From assembly GCF_018070025.1 (NCBI RefSeq), contig NZ_JAGPYQ010000001.1, positions 5,022,001 to 5,086,000 of the forward strand: DNA of 64,000 nucleotides, written 5' to 3'. Under the pieces are notes generated by a model. It saw nothing but the letters and a program-made list of their open reading frames with translations. It did no database searches and was not told where the DNA came from. The position numbers and the translations under genes were made by a program. This DNA comes from Streptomyces liliiviolaceus (GTDB lineage Bacteria > Actinomycetota > Actinomycetes > Streptomycetales > Streptomycetaceae). Positions within the stretch are counted from its first letter, which is position 1. Every line of letters starts with the position of its first letter. Of this stretch, positions 24,873-33,380 are shown piece by piece.

Positions 24873-25960
24873 GACGGGTCCGCGCCGCAGTCACCGGGGC
24901 ACCGGGCGCCCCGTTCACCGTCCGCGCCGCGGACCTTGAGGACCCTCGGGCACACGAGGTGCTGGTCAGGATGACCGCGGTCGGCGTCTGTCACACCGAC
25001 CTGGGGATGCGGGACAGTTGGCCCCTTCACCTCACCCCGATGGTCTTCGGCCATGAGGGCACCGGCCGGGTCGAGACGGTGGGCGCGGAGGTGACCGGCC
25101 TCGCGCCCGGGGACCATGTCTGTCTCACCTTCGCCAGCTGCGGCATCTGCGACCAGTGCACGGCGGGTCACCCTGCCTACTGCCGGGCCGCGCAGGCTCG
25201 TAACCTCTCCGGAGGACGCGCGGACGGCAGCACGCCGCTCTCCCTCGACGGCACACCCCTGCGCGCCGGCTTCTTCGGGCAGTCCAGCTTCGCCACGTAC
25301 GCCGTCGTCCACGAACGCGGTGTGATCAGGGTGCCGACCGACCTGCCGGACGCGGTCGCCGCTCCGCTCGGGTGCAGCGGTCAGACCGGCGCGGGCACCG
25401 TGCTCAACCGGTTGTGCCCCGAACCGGGCGCGTCGCTGGTCGTCCTGGGTGCGGGCGCGGTCGGTCTGAGCGCGCTGATGGCCGCGGTGGCGGTGGGCTG
25501 CGACCCGGTGGTGGCGGTCGATCCGGTCGCCTCCCGCCGTGAGCTGGCCATCGCGCTCGGGGCCAAGGCGGCCCTGGCGCCCGGGGACGGACTCGTGGCG
25601 GCGCTCCGTGACCTCACCGGCGGTGGCGCGCACCACGTCGTCGAGACCACCGGCCGTCCGCAGTTGGCCCGCCGGGCCGTCGGCGCGCTGCGCCCGCGCG
25701 GCGACGTCGTCCTGCTCGGCCTCGGCGGGGAAGTGACGTTCGACGTGATGGGCCTGCTCGCCAAGGGGGTCCGTGTGCACGGAGTGATCGAAGGGGACTC
25801 CGACCCCGCACGTTTCATACCCGAACTGGTGGGCCTCTACGAGCGTGGCCTCTTCCCACTCGACAAGCTGGTCACCACGTTCCCCTTCGAGGACATCGAC
25901 GCGGCCGTGGCCGCCATGGGCGACGGCGGTGTGGTCAAGCCGGTGCTCACCTTCACCTGA
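24869..25960 (+). CDS. Zinc-dependent NAD(P) alcohol dehydrogenase (aryl/allylic type)
   Basis: The 363-residue enzyme starts at a GTG overlapping the previous stop. Catalytic zinc ligands are in GVCHTDLGMRDSWPLHLTPMVFGHEGTG, and the structural zinc site is the four-Cys block CGICDQCTAGHPAYC. The Rossmann motif is VVLGAGAVGLSALMAAVAVG. The pattern resembles benzyl-alcohol or geraniol-type dehydrogenases. Because a rubber oxygenase gene lies about 1.3 kb downstream beyond a regulator, oxidation or reduction of isoprenoid aldehydes is a possible role, but this is inference from neighbourhood only. Confidence 0.88.
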   Translation: MRRVRAAVTGAPGAPFTVRAADLEDPRAHEVLVRMTAVGVCHTDLGMRDSWPLHLTPMVFGHEGTGRVETVGAEVTGLAPGDHVCLTFASCGICDQCTAGHPAYCRAAQARNLSGGRADGSTPLSLDGTPLRAGFFGQSSFATYAVVHERGVIRVPTDLPDAVAAPLGCSGQTGAGTVLNRLCPEPGASLVVLGAGAVGLSALMAAVAVGCDPVVAVDPVASRRELAIALGAKAALAPGDGLVAALRDLTGGGAHHVVETTGRPQLARRAVGALRPRGDVVLLGLGGEVTFDVMGLLAKGVRVHGVIEGDSDPARFIPELVGLYERGLFPLDKLVTTFPFEDIDAAVAAMGDGGVVKPVLTFT

Positions 25961-26021
25961 CACCAACACCCGCGGCGCCGAGGGAGCCCGCCGTCTGACG
26001 TCGTGTGATTGACTGATTCGC

Positions 26022-27218
26022 ATGGCCTCCGCCTCCCCGTCCGCCCGTTCGGCCGGGACCGCCGACCGCACCGCGGCCGCTCGGCCCCGCAACCGCAGAC
26101 AGCTCATCGTCGAGGCGGCCGGGCGGGTCTTCAGCGAGCGCGGCTACCACTCGGCGTCCATGGAACAGGTCGCCGCCGGTGTGGGAATCTCCGCAGCCGC
26201 CCTGTACCGGCACTTCCCGAACAAGTACGCGCTGTTCGCCGAGTGCGCCGACGTCATGGTGGACGGACTGGTCGCCGCGCTCGACGAAGTGCCGCCCGGG
26301 GCGGCCCTGACGGACGTGCTCACGGCCATCACCCGGATCACGGTCGCTCATCGCGCGTCGGGCGGTGTGTACCGCTGGGAGGCCCGATACCTCAGTCGCG
26401 AGGACCGTCACCGCCTCGCGGCGAAGTTCGGTCACCTCGTCGAGCGGGTCGACGACGCCGTACAACGCGAGCACCCGCTGGCCGACGAGCGACTGCGGGC
26501 CACGGCGGCCCTCGGTGCGATCGGATCCATCACGATGCACCACACCTCGATCGCCCAACGCCGGGCCGAGGAACTGCTGTTGGCGTCCGCGTCGGGCGTG
26601 GCGGCGAGCGATCCGGCCTCGGCCCGGCCCGCCGCGCACCACATCGATCTGCCCGCCCGGCCGGTACCGCGCACGCGACGCGCCGAGATCCTCGCGGCCG
26701 CCATCCCACTGTTCGCCCGGCACGGATTCACCAGTGTCACCAACGGACAGATCGCCGAGGCGGTGGGACTGACCCCGTCCGCGCTCTACCGCCACTACCC
26801 CGGCAAGATCGACATCCTGGCAGCCGCATGCCTTCAGGCAGCCGCGCTGCTCGCCCAAGGTGTGGAGCACAACCTGCACGAGGTGACAGGGCCGTACGAG
26901 TCCGTCGTCGCACTGGCGGCGACCTATGTGGCCTACAGCTTCGAGTACACCGAACTGAACAGCGTCGCCGAGGCCGAACTCGCCGGCCTGCCGGCGGCAC
27001 TGCGCCGGCCCGTGGCCCTCGCCCAGCGGGACCACATCGCCGTCTGGGAACAGCAATTGCGGCTGGTCCGTACCGAGTTGGACCCGCGCCAGGCCCGCGT
27101 GCTGGTACACGCCGGATTCGGAGTGGTCGTCGAGGTCGGACGCAGACTGCGGTGGCGGGACAGCCCCGACCACCGTGCGACCGTGACCGCCCTGATGCTG
27201 GGCGCACTGGGGCTCTGA
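26022..27218 (+). CDS. TetR family regulator with two TetR modules in one chain
   Basis: The 398-residue protein is twice the usual TetR length. The first helix-turn-helix is at residues about 25-72 (RRQLIVEAAGRVFSERGYHSASMEQVAAGVGISAAALYRHFPNKYALF). A second complete one is at about 221-268 (RRAEILAAAIPLFARHGFTSVTNGQIAEAVGLTPSALYRHYPGKIDIL). Each is followed by its own helical region, so the chain may act as a covalent pseudo-dimer. It lies between the dehydrogenase and the convergent Lcp gene, 22 bp from the latter. Regulation of lcp by a TetR protein is known in Gordonia, but that protein is single-domain. Confidence 0.85.
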   Translation: MASASPSARSAGTADRTAAARPRNRRQLIVEAAGRVFSERGYHSASMEQVAAGVGISAAALYRHFPNKYALFAECADVMVDGLVAALDEVPPGAALTDVLTAITRITVAHRASGGVYRWEARYLSREDRHRLAAKFGHLVERVDDAVQREHPLADERLRATAALGAIGSITMHHTSIAQRRAEELLLASASGVAASDPASARPAAHHIDLPARPVPRTRRAEILAAAIPLFARHGFTSVTNGQIAEAVGLTPSALYRHYPGKIDILAAACLQAAALLAQGVEHNLHEVTGPYESVVALAATYVAYSFEYTELNSVAEAELAGLPAALRRPVALAQRDHIAVWEQQLRLVRTELDPRQARVLVHAGFGVVVEVGRRLRWRDSPDHRATVTALMLGALGL

Positions 27219-27240
27219 ACAGCCGCCGGAGATCGACTGC

Positions 27241-28476
27241 TCAGCCCGCCCTGTTGCCCGTGGGGATCGTGATGGGTGTGGTGGTCCCGGAGGAGCCCTT
27301 GTTGAGGAACAGCATGGCCAGGGCGCGCACGAACTGGTCGAACACGTAGAAGGTGCCGGGCATGACGGGCGACAGACCCTCGCGGAACAGGATGAACGCG
27401 GGCCAGGCGGTGCGGACCAGGGCGGCCGACGCGTAGTCGCGTTTCAGCCCCAGCCAGTCGCCCACCTCGTCGTTGAGGACATAGCGCACGAACTCGTTCA
27501 GGAACCCGCGGGTGACACCGAGGTCGATCTGCGCGGTCAGTCCCAGCAGGTCCTCGGCCAGCGCGATGCCCTCGGTGGAGGGGGTGAGGATCGGGGTGAG
27601 CACCTGCGCCGCCTGCTTCTCGGCGGCCGCCCACGTCTGGGGTATGTGCTCGTCCGGCACACCGAGCAGATGGATGGCGACCTGCCACGAGTGCAGGAAC
27701 GCCTCCTGGTCCGCGGCCGGGAACGGGATCTTCCAGTCGAGCAGCTTCCTGTACACGAAGGTGCCCAGGCTGTGGAAGGTGACCAGGATGTCGGCGGCAC
27801 TGATCGGAACGGTCTCGTCGGCGACCGCCTTCCAGTGCGGGGACTGCGGGAGCAGGTGACGTACCGCGGCGTGCACCACGCGCGTCTTGTTGGCGGTGAC
27901 GACGAACTGCCCCGTGGGCTCGAAGGCGCCCAGCTGGGAGAGGTCGTAGCCGAAGGTGAACGTCTTGGCCGCGCGGTCCTGCATGTCGGCGCCGCCCGCG
28001 GACCAGTAGACGCTCTTGGCCTCGCGCGGGATCACGGTGCTCATGATGCCGCTGCCGAGGCCGTACAGCATGAAGAGGTACGTGTCCCTGCGCCGGTTGA
28101 AGTCGGCGGCACGGGCCAGCTTGGTGCGGTCGGCCCAGGAGGGCAGCCGATTGAACTGCCGCAGGTGCGCGGCGAACACGTCCGGGAGGCCGCTGGGCAG
28201 CGGGTCGTTGTTGTTCACCCATGACGCCCACGCGGTGTTGATGGCCGGCACATGGCCGTTCTCCAGCATCGACACCATCAGGGGATCCGTCGCGTCGTCC
28301 CAGATCCATGCCGGATCGGTCCCCGCGGCGGCGCCCGCCACCGACCCCGCCGAGCCCGCCGAGCCCGCCGAGCCCGCCGAGCCCGCCGACGTCAACGCCC
28401 CGGCTGGGTTCGCGACACCCACCAGGCCGAGTGCGACACCGAGGGACAGTGCCCTTCTTCTGCTGAGATTCTCCAT
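27241..28476 (-). CDS. lcp: Latex-clearing protein (rubber oxygenase), DUF2236/MpaB family
   Basis: The 411-residue protein has a twin-arginine signal (SRRRAL) for secretion. It matches Lcp of Streptomyces K30 closely in spacing: the catalytic and heme-site residues known there as E148, R164, K167, T168 and H198 appear here as E152, R168, K171, T172 and H202, all shifted by four. Lcp is a b-type heme dioxygenase that cleaves cis-1,4-polyisoprene to oligomers with aldehyde and ketone ends. A repeat of Ala-Gly-Ser lies just after the signal and accounts for part of the length shift. AGGTAAGTCA precedes the ATG. The usual oxiAB aldehyde dehydrogenase genes are absent nearby. Confidence 0.88.
   Translation of the reverse strand: MENLSRRRALSLGVALGLVGVANPAGALTSAGSAGSAGSAGSAGSVAGAAAGTDPAWIWDDATDPLMVSMLENGHVPAINTAWASWVNNNDPLPSGLPDVFAAHLRQFNRLPSWADRTKLARAADFNRRRDTYLFMLYGLGSGIMSTVIPREAKSVYWSAGGADMQDRAAKTFTFGYDLSQLGAFEPTGQFVVTANKTRVVHAAVRHLLPQSPHWKAVADETVPISAADILVTFHSLGTFVYRKLLDWKIPFPAADQEAFLHSWQVAIHLLGVPDEHIPQTWAAAEKQAAQVLTPILTPSTEGIALAEDLLGLTAQIDLGVTRGFLNEFVRYVLNDEVGDWLGLKRDYASAALVRTAWPAFILFREGLSPVMPGTFYVFDQFVRALAMLFLNKGSSGTTTPITIPTGNRAG
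28352..28387. repeat. 9-bp in-frame tandem repeat in lcp
   Basis: Four exact copies of GAGCCCGCC encode an Ala-Gly-Ser repeat just behind the Tat signal of Lcp. Copy-number change would only alter linker length. Confidence 0.8.
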
Positions 28477-28837
28477 TGACTTACCTGCTTCCCGTCGTGG
28501 GGGACGACACCGGGTCAGGCTCCGGTATCCGCCAGTTGCATGCTCTACGCGTGCTTCGTCTTGTAGCAGGAATGTGATTCTCGATTAACATAGCGAGGTG
28601 TATTGCTGGCGGCAATGGTGATGACCGAGGGGCTGCCGTCGATACGGGGACAGGAGGCGACGCGGCTTGGACCGGACCCGGCGCTGCGGACGATCGGCGA
28701 CCGGAGACCGGCAGGGCGCGATCCGGTGGACGTGTGCTGGCACCGCCCTCCCACACGCGGGCCCGCCGTGCATCACCCCCGTAACAAAATGATCTGTTTC
28801 CTTGTGTGGGCCGTGTCCACGCCCGTGAAGTGGGCTG
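28477..28837. other. Divergent gap between lcp and an FG-GAP gene
   Basis: This gap must hold the lcp promoter on one side and that of the FG-GAP gene on the other. The part nearest lcp (28560-28610) is AT-richer, with a short dyad ATTGC-N5-GCAAT at about 28602-28616. No convincing gene is present. Confidence 0.4.
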
Positions 28838-30172
28838 ATGCGCTTTTCGACAGCAGGCGGTCCGTTCTTCCGCCACCTGCGCCTGTGGCACGCCGTACCC
28901 GTCTCCCTCGTACTGGTGGCGGTGGTGGCTTTCCTTGTCCTTCGCCCGTCCGACGGCGCGCGTTCCGTGCCCGACAGCCCTTGCCGACCGGTCGATTCGG
29001 CGCGTGAGGACGCGCCCGCGGGCCCCGACCTCGACGGGGACGGCTTCGTCGATCTGGTGCACGAGATCTCCGCCCGGGAGATGAAGGTCGACGTGGTCGT
29101 CGTGCCCGGCTCCGAGCACGGTCCGGACCACGACCGGACGACCGTCCTCACCCAGGAAGACCTCGGTGTGCCGGACGAGATCTACACGGGCGACGAGGCA
29201 TGGCAGCCCACGGTCGCCGACCTGGACGAGGACGGCCACGCCGACCTCGTCGTCAGCGGCGCCGCCCAGATCCTGTGGGGAGGCCCCAAGGGCCCGCAGG
29301 CCGACGGACCGCACGGGCGCGTCCCCCTGCCGGGCAGCGGATACAGCACCGCGCCGATCGCCGGCGACTTCGACGGGGACGGCCACATGGACCTGGCGGT
29401 CTTCAGGTCCTCGAACGAGGAACCGGAACTGGTCGTCCTCAAGGGACCGTTCAAGCGGTCCGGCGCCCCCGCCCGGACCGTGGAGATCCCCAGCCCGGTC
29501 CACGAGGGCGCGTCACCCGTGCTGTTCGCCGGGGACGCGAACGACGACCGCGCCACCGATCTGGCGCTCTACGACTCCCCGTGGGATCCGCCCCTGCTGT
29601 TCACCGGCGGCGCCCGTACCGCCTCCGGCCTGAGCAAGGAGCCCGAGCGGCTGCCGGAGGGCGAGAACGTCGTCTTCGGCGACTTCGACGGCGATGGGCG
29701 GCAGGACGTCGCCGTCGGGCGGAGCTTCGTCGACGGCGACGACGAGATCGACACTCCCCACCGCCGCGGACAGGTCGGCGTCCGCTACGGGAAGGAGCCG
29801 GGGAAGTGGGTGACCATGGACGGCGGCGACTTCAAGGAGGGCTTCGGCGCCGGGCTCGCCGCCGCGGACTTCAACGGCGACGGCTGCGACGATCTGGCCG
29901 TACAGCTCACCAGGAAGAAGGAGACGGGGGACGCGCGGATCGAGGTGCTGCGGGGCGGCTCCGAGCACGGGCTCGGGTCGAAGCCCTGGCGCACCACCAA
30001 GCGCTCCGCGCCGGGTGTCGACGGCCCGCGCGACGGCGCGCTCTTCTCCGTCCACGACTGGGACGGCGACGGCCGCGCGGAACTGGCTCTTCTCGGCGAG
30101 GACCGATGGTGGATCACCGACGGGACGAACCGCGACGAGGCGACCTTCCCGCTCACCCCCAGCAAGGACTGA
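28838..30172 (+). CDS. FG-GAP/VCBS repeat protein with N-terminal membrane anchor
   Basis: The 444-residue protein has one N-terminal hydrophobic helix (AVPVSLVLVAVVAFLVL) and then about seven calcium-binding-type repeats, each built around D-x-D-G-D-G-x-x-D (DLDGDGFVDLV, DLDEDGHADLV, DFDGDGHMDLA, DFDGDGRQDVA, DFNGDGCDDLA, DWDGDGRAELA). This is an integrin-like beta-propeller, exposed outside the cell. One blade (DANDDRATDLA) is degenerate. No enzyme domain is attached; the role is unknown, possibly adhesion. It diverges from lcp. Confidence 0.82.
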   Translation: MRFSTAGGPFFRHLRLWHAVPVSLVLVAVVAFLVLRPSDGARSVPDSPCRPVDSAREDAPAGPDLDGDGFVDLVHEISAREMKVDVVVVPGSEHGPDHDRTTVLTQEDLGVPDEIYTGDEAWQPTVADLDEDGHADLVVSGAAQILWGGPKGPQADGPHGRVPLPGSGYSTAPIAGDFDGDGHMDLAVFRSSNEEPELVVLKGPFKRSGAPARTVEIPSPVHEGASPVLFAGDANDDRATDLALYDSPWDPPLLFTGGARTASGLSKEPERLPEGENVVFGDFDGDGRQDVAVGRSFVDGDDEIDTPHRRGQVGVRYGKEPGKWVTMDGGDFKEGFGAGLAAADFNGDGCDDLAVQLTRKKETGDARIEVLRGGSEHGLGSKPWRTTKRSAPGVDGPRDGALFSVHDWDGDGRAELALLGEDRWWITDGTNRDEATFPLTPSKD

Positions 30173-30393
30173 GCCAGGACCAAGGTCACCTGTTCGTGGT
30201 CGCCGCTTCGTGGTCGTCCGCTCGTCGTCCGGTGCCGGCTGTCCCGGCGAGCCGACAGCCCCGAGAACGGTCGCGCGAGGCACCCTCAGAAAGAAAGTTG
30301 GGCACCGCTGTCGATCCGGCCGCGTCGCGTTCGACGTTCTGACGTAGGACGCATCACCGTACGAGGAGACGACACGACCTGATGAGGGAACCC

Positions 30394-31041
30394 ATGGATC
30401 AGCTGCTGCGCGTACAGAACTTCACCATCTCCAGCGACGGCATCGCCGCGGGCGAGGACCAGAGCCTGGAACGGCCCTTCGGCCACCACATCGATCCGGG
30501 CAAGCTCTTCGCCTGGGCCGGTGCCACGGCACACTGGCCCAACCGGACCGACCCCGGCGGGAGCCGCGGCCTCGACGACTACTTCACGCGGGACTTCACC
30601 CACAACATCGGCGCCGAGATCATGGGCCGCAACAAGTTCGGACCCCAGCGCGGCCCCTGGCAGAACCACGAGTGGCGCGGCTGGTGGGGTGACGAGCCGC
30701 CCTTCCACACACCGGTGTTCGTCCTGACCCACCACACGCGTCCGTCCTTCACGCTCTCCGACACCACGTTCCATTTCGTGGACAGCGACCCCGCCACCGT
30801 TCTCGCGCAGGCACGGGAGGCCGCGCAGGGCAAGGACGTACGGCTCGGCGGCGGAGTGAGCACCGTCCGGGAGTTCCTCGACGCCGACCTCGTCGACACC
30901 CTGCACGTGGCCGTCGCACCGGTGAAACTCGGATCCGGGCTTCGTCTGTGGGACTCCCCCGACGAGCTCCTGGACCGCTTCCACATGGACGTCGTGCCCA
31001 GCCCGAGCGGCATCACCCACCACCTCTTCTGGCGCAAATGA
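30394..31041 (+). CDS. Dihydrofolate reductase family (RibD C-terminal-like) protein
   Basis: I choose the ATG at 30394 because GAGGGA lies 3 nt upstream; an in-frame ATG at 30382 has no such signal. The 215-residue product has the RibD-C fold: QLLRVQNFTISSDGIAAGEDQ start, GAEIMGRNKFGPQRGPW nucleotide-binding loop, PVFVLTHHTRPSFT, and the late QGKDVRLGGGVSTVREFLDADLVDTLHVAVAPVKLGSGLRLW. Stand-alone members of this family are common in actinobacteria and their substrates are unknown. It has no clear operon partner. Confidence 0.87.
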   Translation: MDQLLRVQNFTISSDGIAAGEDQSLERPFGHHIDPGKLFAWAGATAHWPNRTDPGGSRGLDDYFTRDFTHNIGAEIMGRNKFGPQRGPWQNHEWRGWWGDEPPFHTPVFVLTHHTRPSFTLSDTTFHFVDSDPATVLAQAREAAQGKDVRLGGGVSTVREFLDADLVDTLHVAVAPVKLGSGLRLWDSPDELLDRFHMDVVPSPSGITHHLFWRK

Positions 31042-31268
31042 CGAGAGGGACGGCAGGGGTACGGGACCAGCCGACGTCGTAGCGATATTTCGGTCGGCCG
31101 GTCCGGGTCGCCGGTGCCACGCCCAGTGCGGGCGTCGGCATCGGCGGCTCGTGGGTTCGGACGAGGCGCCTGCATCGGGGCGGGTGGCCGGGACGGGCTG
31201 AACGGGCTCAGGAGTGCCGGCTGGCGTGAACTGCTCGAACGCTCTGGGACCGCTGCTGTACTGCGGAG

Positions 31269-31700
31269 GTGACGAACCAAAAGCAGTGCACTGTGGTCCG
31301 AAACGGTAGCTACCAGGGTGTTCAGGGCGGCACCTTCGCCACCGGTATCAGCGCCGAGTCCGCCGGCGCCCTGGCTCTGTGCCTGCACCAGTTGGTGATG
31401 GCCGCCGGCAGCAGGGGCCGCCCTCACCTTCACGAGGGACACGAGTCGGCCATCTTCGTCCAGTCCGGGCAGGTCGAGGTCTGGCACGGCCCGGACCTCA
31501 CCGAACACGTCACCCTGCATGTCGGCGACTACCTCCACATCCCGGCCAACACCCCGCACCTGCCGGTGAACACCGGCGACCAGGACATGGTCTGCATGGT
31601 CGCCCGGACCGACCCGCGGGAGCAGGAAGGCGTCCGCCTCCTGGACCTCCCCGCCTGGCTCGCCACCCGCGTCGGCCTCCTGACGGTCGGCAGAGGCTAG
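31269..31700 (+). CDS. Cupin domain protein
   Basis: The 143-residue protein starts at GTG and is one cupin barrel. Metal-binding motif 1 appears as PHLHEGHESAIFVQSGQVEVWHG (His, His, Glu) and motif 2 as YLHIPANTPHLPVNTG. A quercetinase-like or sensor role is possible, but nothing fixes it. The GGAGG lies directly against the start codon, so the spacing is unusual; no earlier start is possible because a stop lies at 31227-31229. It converges with the TetR gene, with 3 bp between their ends. Confidence 0.82.
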   Translation: MTNQKQCTVVRNGSYQGVQGGTFATGISAESAGALALCLHQLVMAAGSRGRPHLHEGHESAIFVQSGQVEVWHGPDLTEHVTLHVGDYLHIPANTPHLPVNTGDQDMVCMVARTDPREQEGVRLLDLPAWLATRVGLLTVGRG

Positions 31701-31703
31701 AAA

Positions 31704-32240
31704 CTATCCGTCGACGATGGCCATCAAGGCCGCGGTGAAGGGCGCGGGGTCCAGGTCGCCGCGGATGGCGAGTTGCTGGCTGTAGCTGAGGCAGACGGCC
31801 GCGAACCCTTCCGCGATCCGCTCGGCATGCTGTTTCCGCCGGTCGGGCACCAACTCGGCCACCGCTTCCCTCATGGCGGCCAGCTGCTGGCGCACGACGG
31901 CCGCCAGCTGCGGCGACACCGCCGCTTCGGCATAGATCTGGGCCACCAGCCGGGCATGACCTGTCTCCCGCGCACGGACGCGTACGTGTTCGAGGAAGCC
32001 CGCGACAGCCTCTTCGGTGAGTGCCTTCGGCAGGGCTTCGGCGCCCTGTTCGCACACCGCGACGACGATCTCGTCCTTGCTGGTGAAGTAGCGGTAGATG
32101 GCCCCGTTGGAGAGCCCGGACCCGGCGACGATGTCGGCCATGGACGTGCGGGCGAAGCCGTGACTGGCGAACCGGTCCCGGGCGGCGTCCACGATCTGTC
32201 GACGGCGGGCGTCCATGTGTTCCTGGCTGACCTTCGGCAT
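31704..32240 (-). CDS. TetR family transcriptional regulator
   Basis: The 178-residue protein begins at the ATG at 32240. Its helix-turn-helix is ARRRQIVDAARDRFASHGFARTSMADIVAGSGLSNGAIYRYFTSKDEIVVAV (residues about 10-62). The C-terminal part matches the TetR_C helical type with a PQLAAVVRQQLAAMREAV segment. It is divergent from an aldo/keto reductase gene 75 bp away, the classic layout of a repressor with its oxidoreductase target. The gap contains A-runs and T-runs that could be operator DNA, but no strong dyad was seen. Confidence 0.87.
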   Translation of the reverse strand: MPKVSQEHMDARRRQIVDAARDRFASHGFARTSMADIVAGSGLSNGAIYRYFTSKDEIVVAVCEQGAEALPKALTEEAVAGFLEHVRVRARETGHARLVAQIYAEAAVSPQLAAVVRQQLAAMREAVAELVPDRRKQHAERIAEGFAAVCLSYSQQLAIRGDLDPAPFTAALMAIVDG

Positions 32241-32315
32241 AAAAAAGAGTGACCCCTCGTTTTTCTTTGTTACGGTGGGCGAGCCTATCGCACCACCACA
32301 CCCCCAGGAGCTGCC

Positions 32316-33362
32316 ATGCGTTACCGGACCTTCGGCCGGCTGACCGGACTGCGCGTGTCGGAGTACGCGCTCGGGACGGCGAACTTCGGGATGTCGGACA
32401 CCGGCGCCGGTCCTGAGGGCTCGCGGCAGATCTTCGAGGCCTTCGTCGCCGCCGGCGGCACCACGTTCGACACGTCCAACCTCTACCAGGACGGGCAGGC
32501 CGAAACCGTGCTCGGCGGGCTGCTCGGCGGTCGGCGGGACGACTTCGTCGTCATCACCAAGTACAGCGGAACGCGGCAGCAGCGCCCCAGCCCCGGCACC
32601 ACCGGCAACAGCCGCAAGACGATGGTCCGCGCCCTGGAGGCGAGCCTGCGACGACTCGACACCGACTACGTGGACGTCTTCATGCCGCACTTCCCCGACG
32701 GAACCACCCCGATCGAGGAGATCCTGGCCGGGTTCGACGACCTGATCCGCTCCGGCAAGATCCTCCACGGCGCCCTGTCGAACTTCCCCGCCTGGCGGGT
32801 CGCCGGCGCCGCGGTACGGGCGGATCTGCACGGCCTGGCCCCGCTGGTCGGCATCCAGACCGAGTACAGCCTGGCCGAACGCTCCGCCGAGCGGGAACTG
32901 CTGCCGATGGCGGAGGCACACGGCCTGGGCGCGTTCCTCTACTCGCCGCTGGCCGGCGGGCTGCTCACCGGCAAGTACCGACAGGGCGGACAGGGCCGGT
33001 TGAGCGCTCGCGGCGACACGGTCGAGGGCACCGCGCAGCGCACCGCCGTCGTGGACGCCGTCCTCGCGCTCGCCGACGAGTACGGCGCAAGTCCCGTCCA
33101 GGTCGCCCTGGCCTGGCTCCGCCGCCGCGCCGGACAGGCCCGCACCGCCCTGATCCCGATCGTCGGCCCCCGCACCCTGACGCAGTGGGAGGAGTACCTG
33201 CGCTCGCTCGAACTCGAACTCGGCGACCAGCACTACCGGCATCTGGACCAGATCAGCGCCGTCCGCATGGGAACCCCGCACGAGGACACCGCGGCCGCCC
33301 TGAAGCACGGCTTCGACGGCGATCGCACACTGCTCGAACCTCTGGCCGTTCCCGTCGCGTGA
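32316..33362 (+). CDS. Aldo/keto reductase
   Basis: The 348-residue barrel enzyme shows the four catalytic residues of the family in order: Asp and Tyr in FDTSNLYQDGQAETVLGGLL, Lys in VVITKYSG, and His in DVFMPHFPDGTTPIEEI. The NADPH-binding end includes ALIPIVGPRTLTQWEEYLRSLELEL. AGGAGCTGCC precedes the ATG. Substrates are probably small aldehydes or ketones. It is likely controlled by the divergent TetR regulator. Confidence 0.9.
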   Translation: MRYRTFGRLTGLRVSEYALGTANFGMSDTGAGPEGSRQIFEAFVAAGGTTFDTSNLYQDGQAETVLGGLLGGRRDDFVVITKYSGTRQQRPSPGTTGNSRKTMVRALEASLRRLDTDYVDVFMPHFPDGTTPIEEILAGFDDLIRSGKILHGALSNFPAWRVAGAAVRADLHGLAPLVGIQTEYSLAERSAERELLPMAEAHGLGAFLYSPLAGGLLTGKYRQGGQGRLSARGDTVEGTAQRTAVVDAVLALADEYGASPVQVALAWLRRRAGQARTALIPIVGPRTLTQWEEYLRSLELELGDQHYRHLDQISAVRMGTPHEDTAAALKHGFDGDRTLLEPLAVPVA

Positions 33363-33380
33363 CCACCGACGGAGTCGGCT

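Noticed and set aside
30394..31041. True dihydrofolate reductase
   Set aside because: The protein has the RibD-C type loop and lacks the folate-binding residues of DHFR; family name only.
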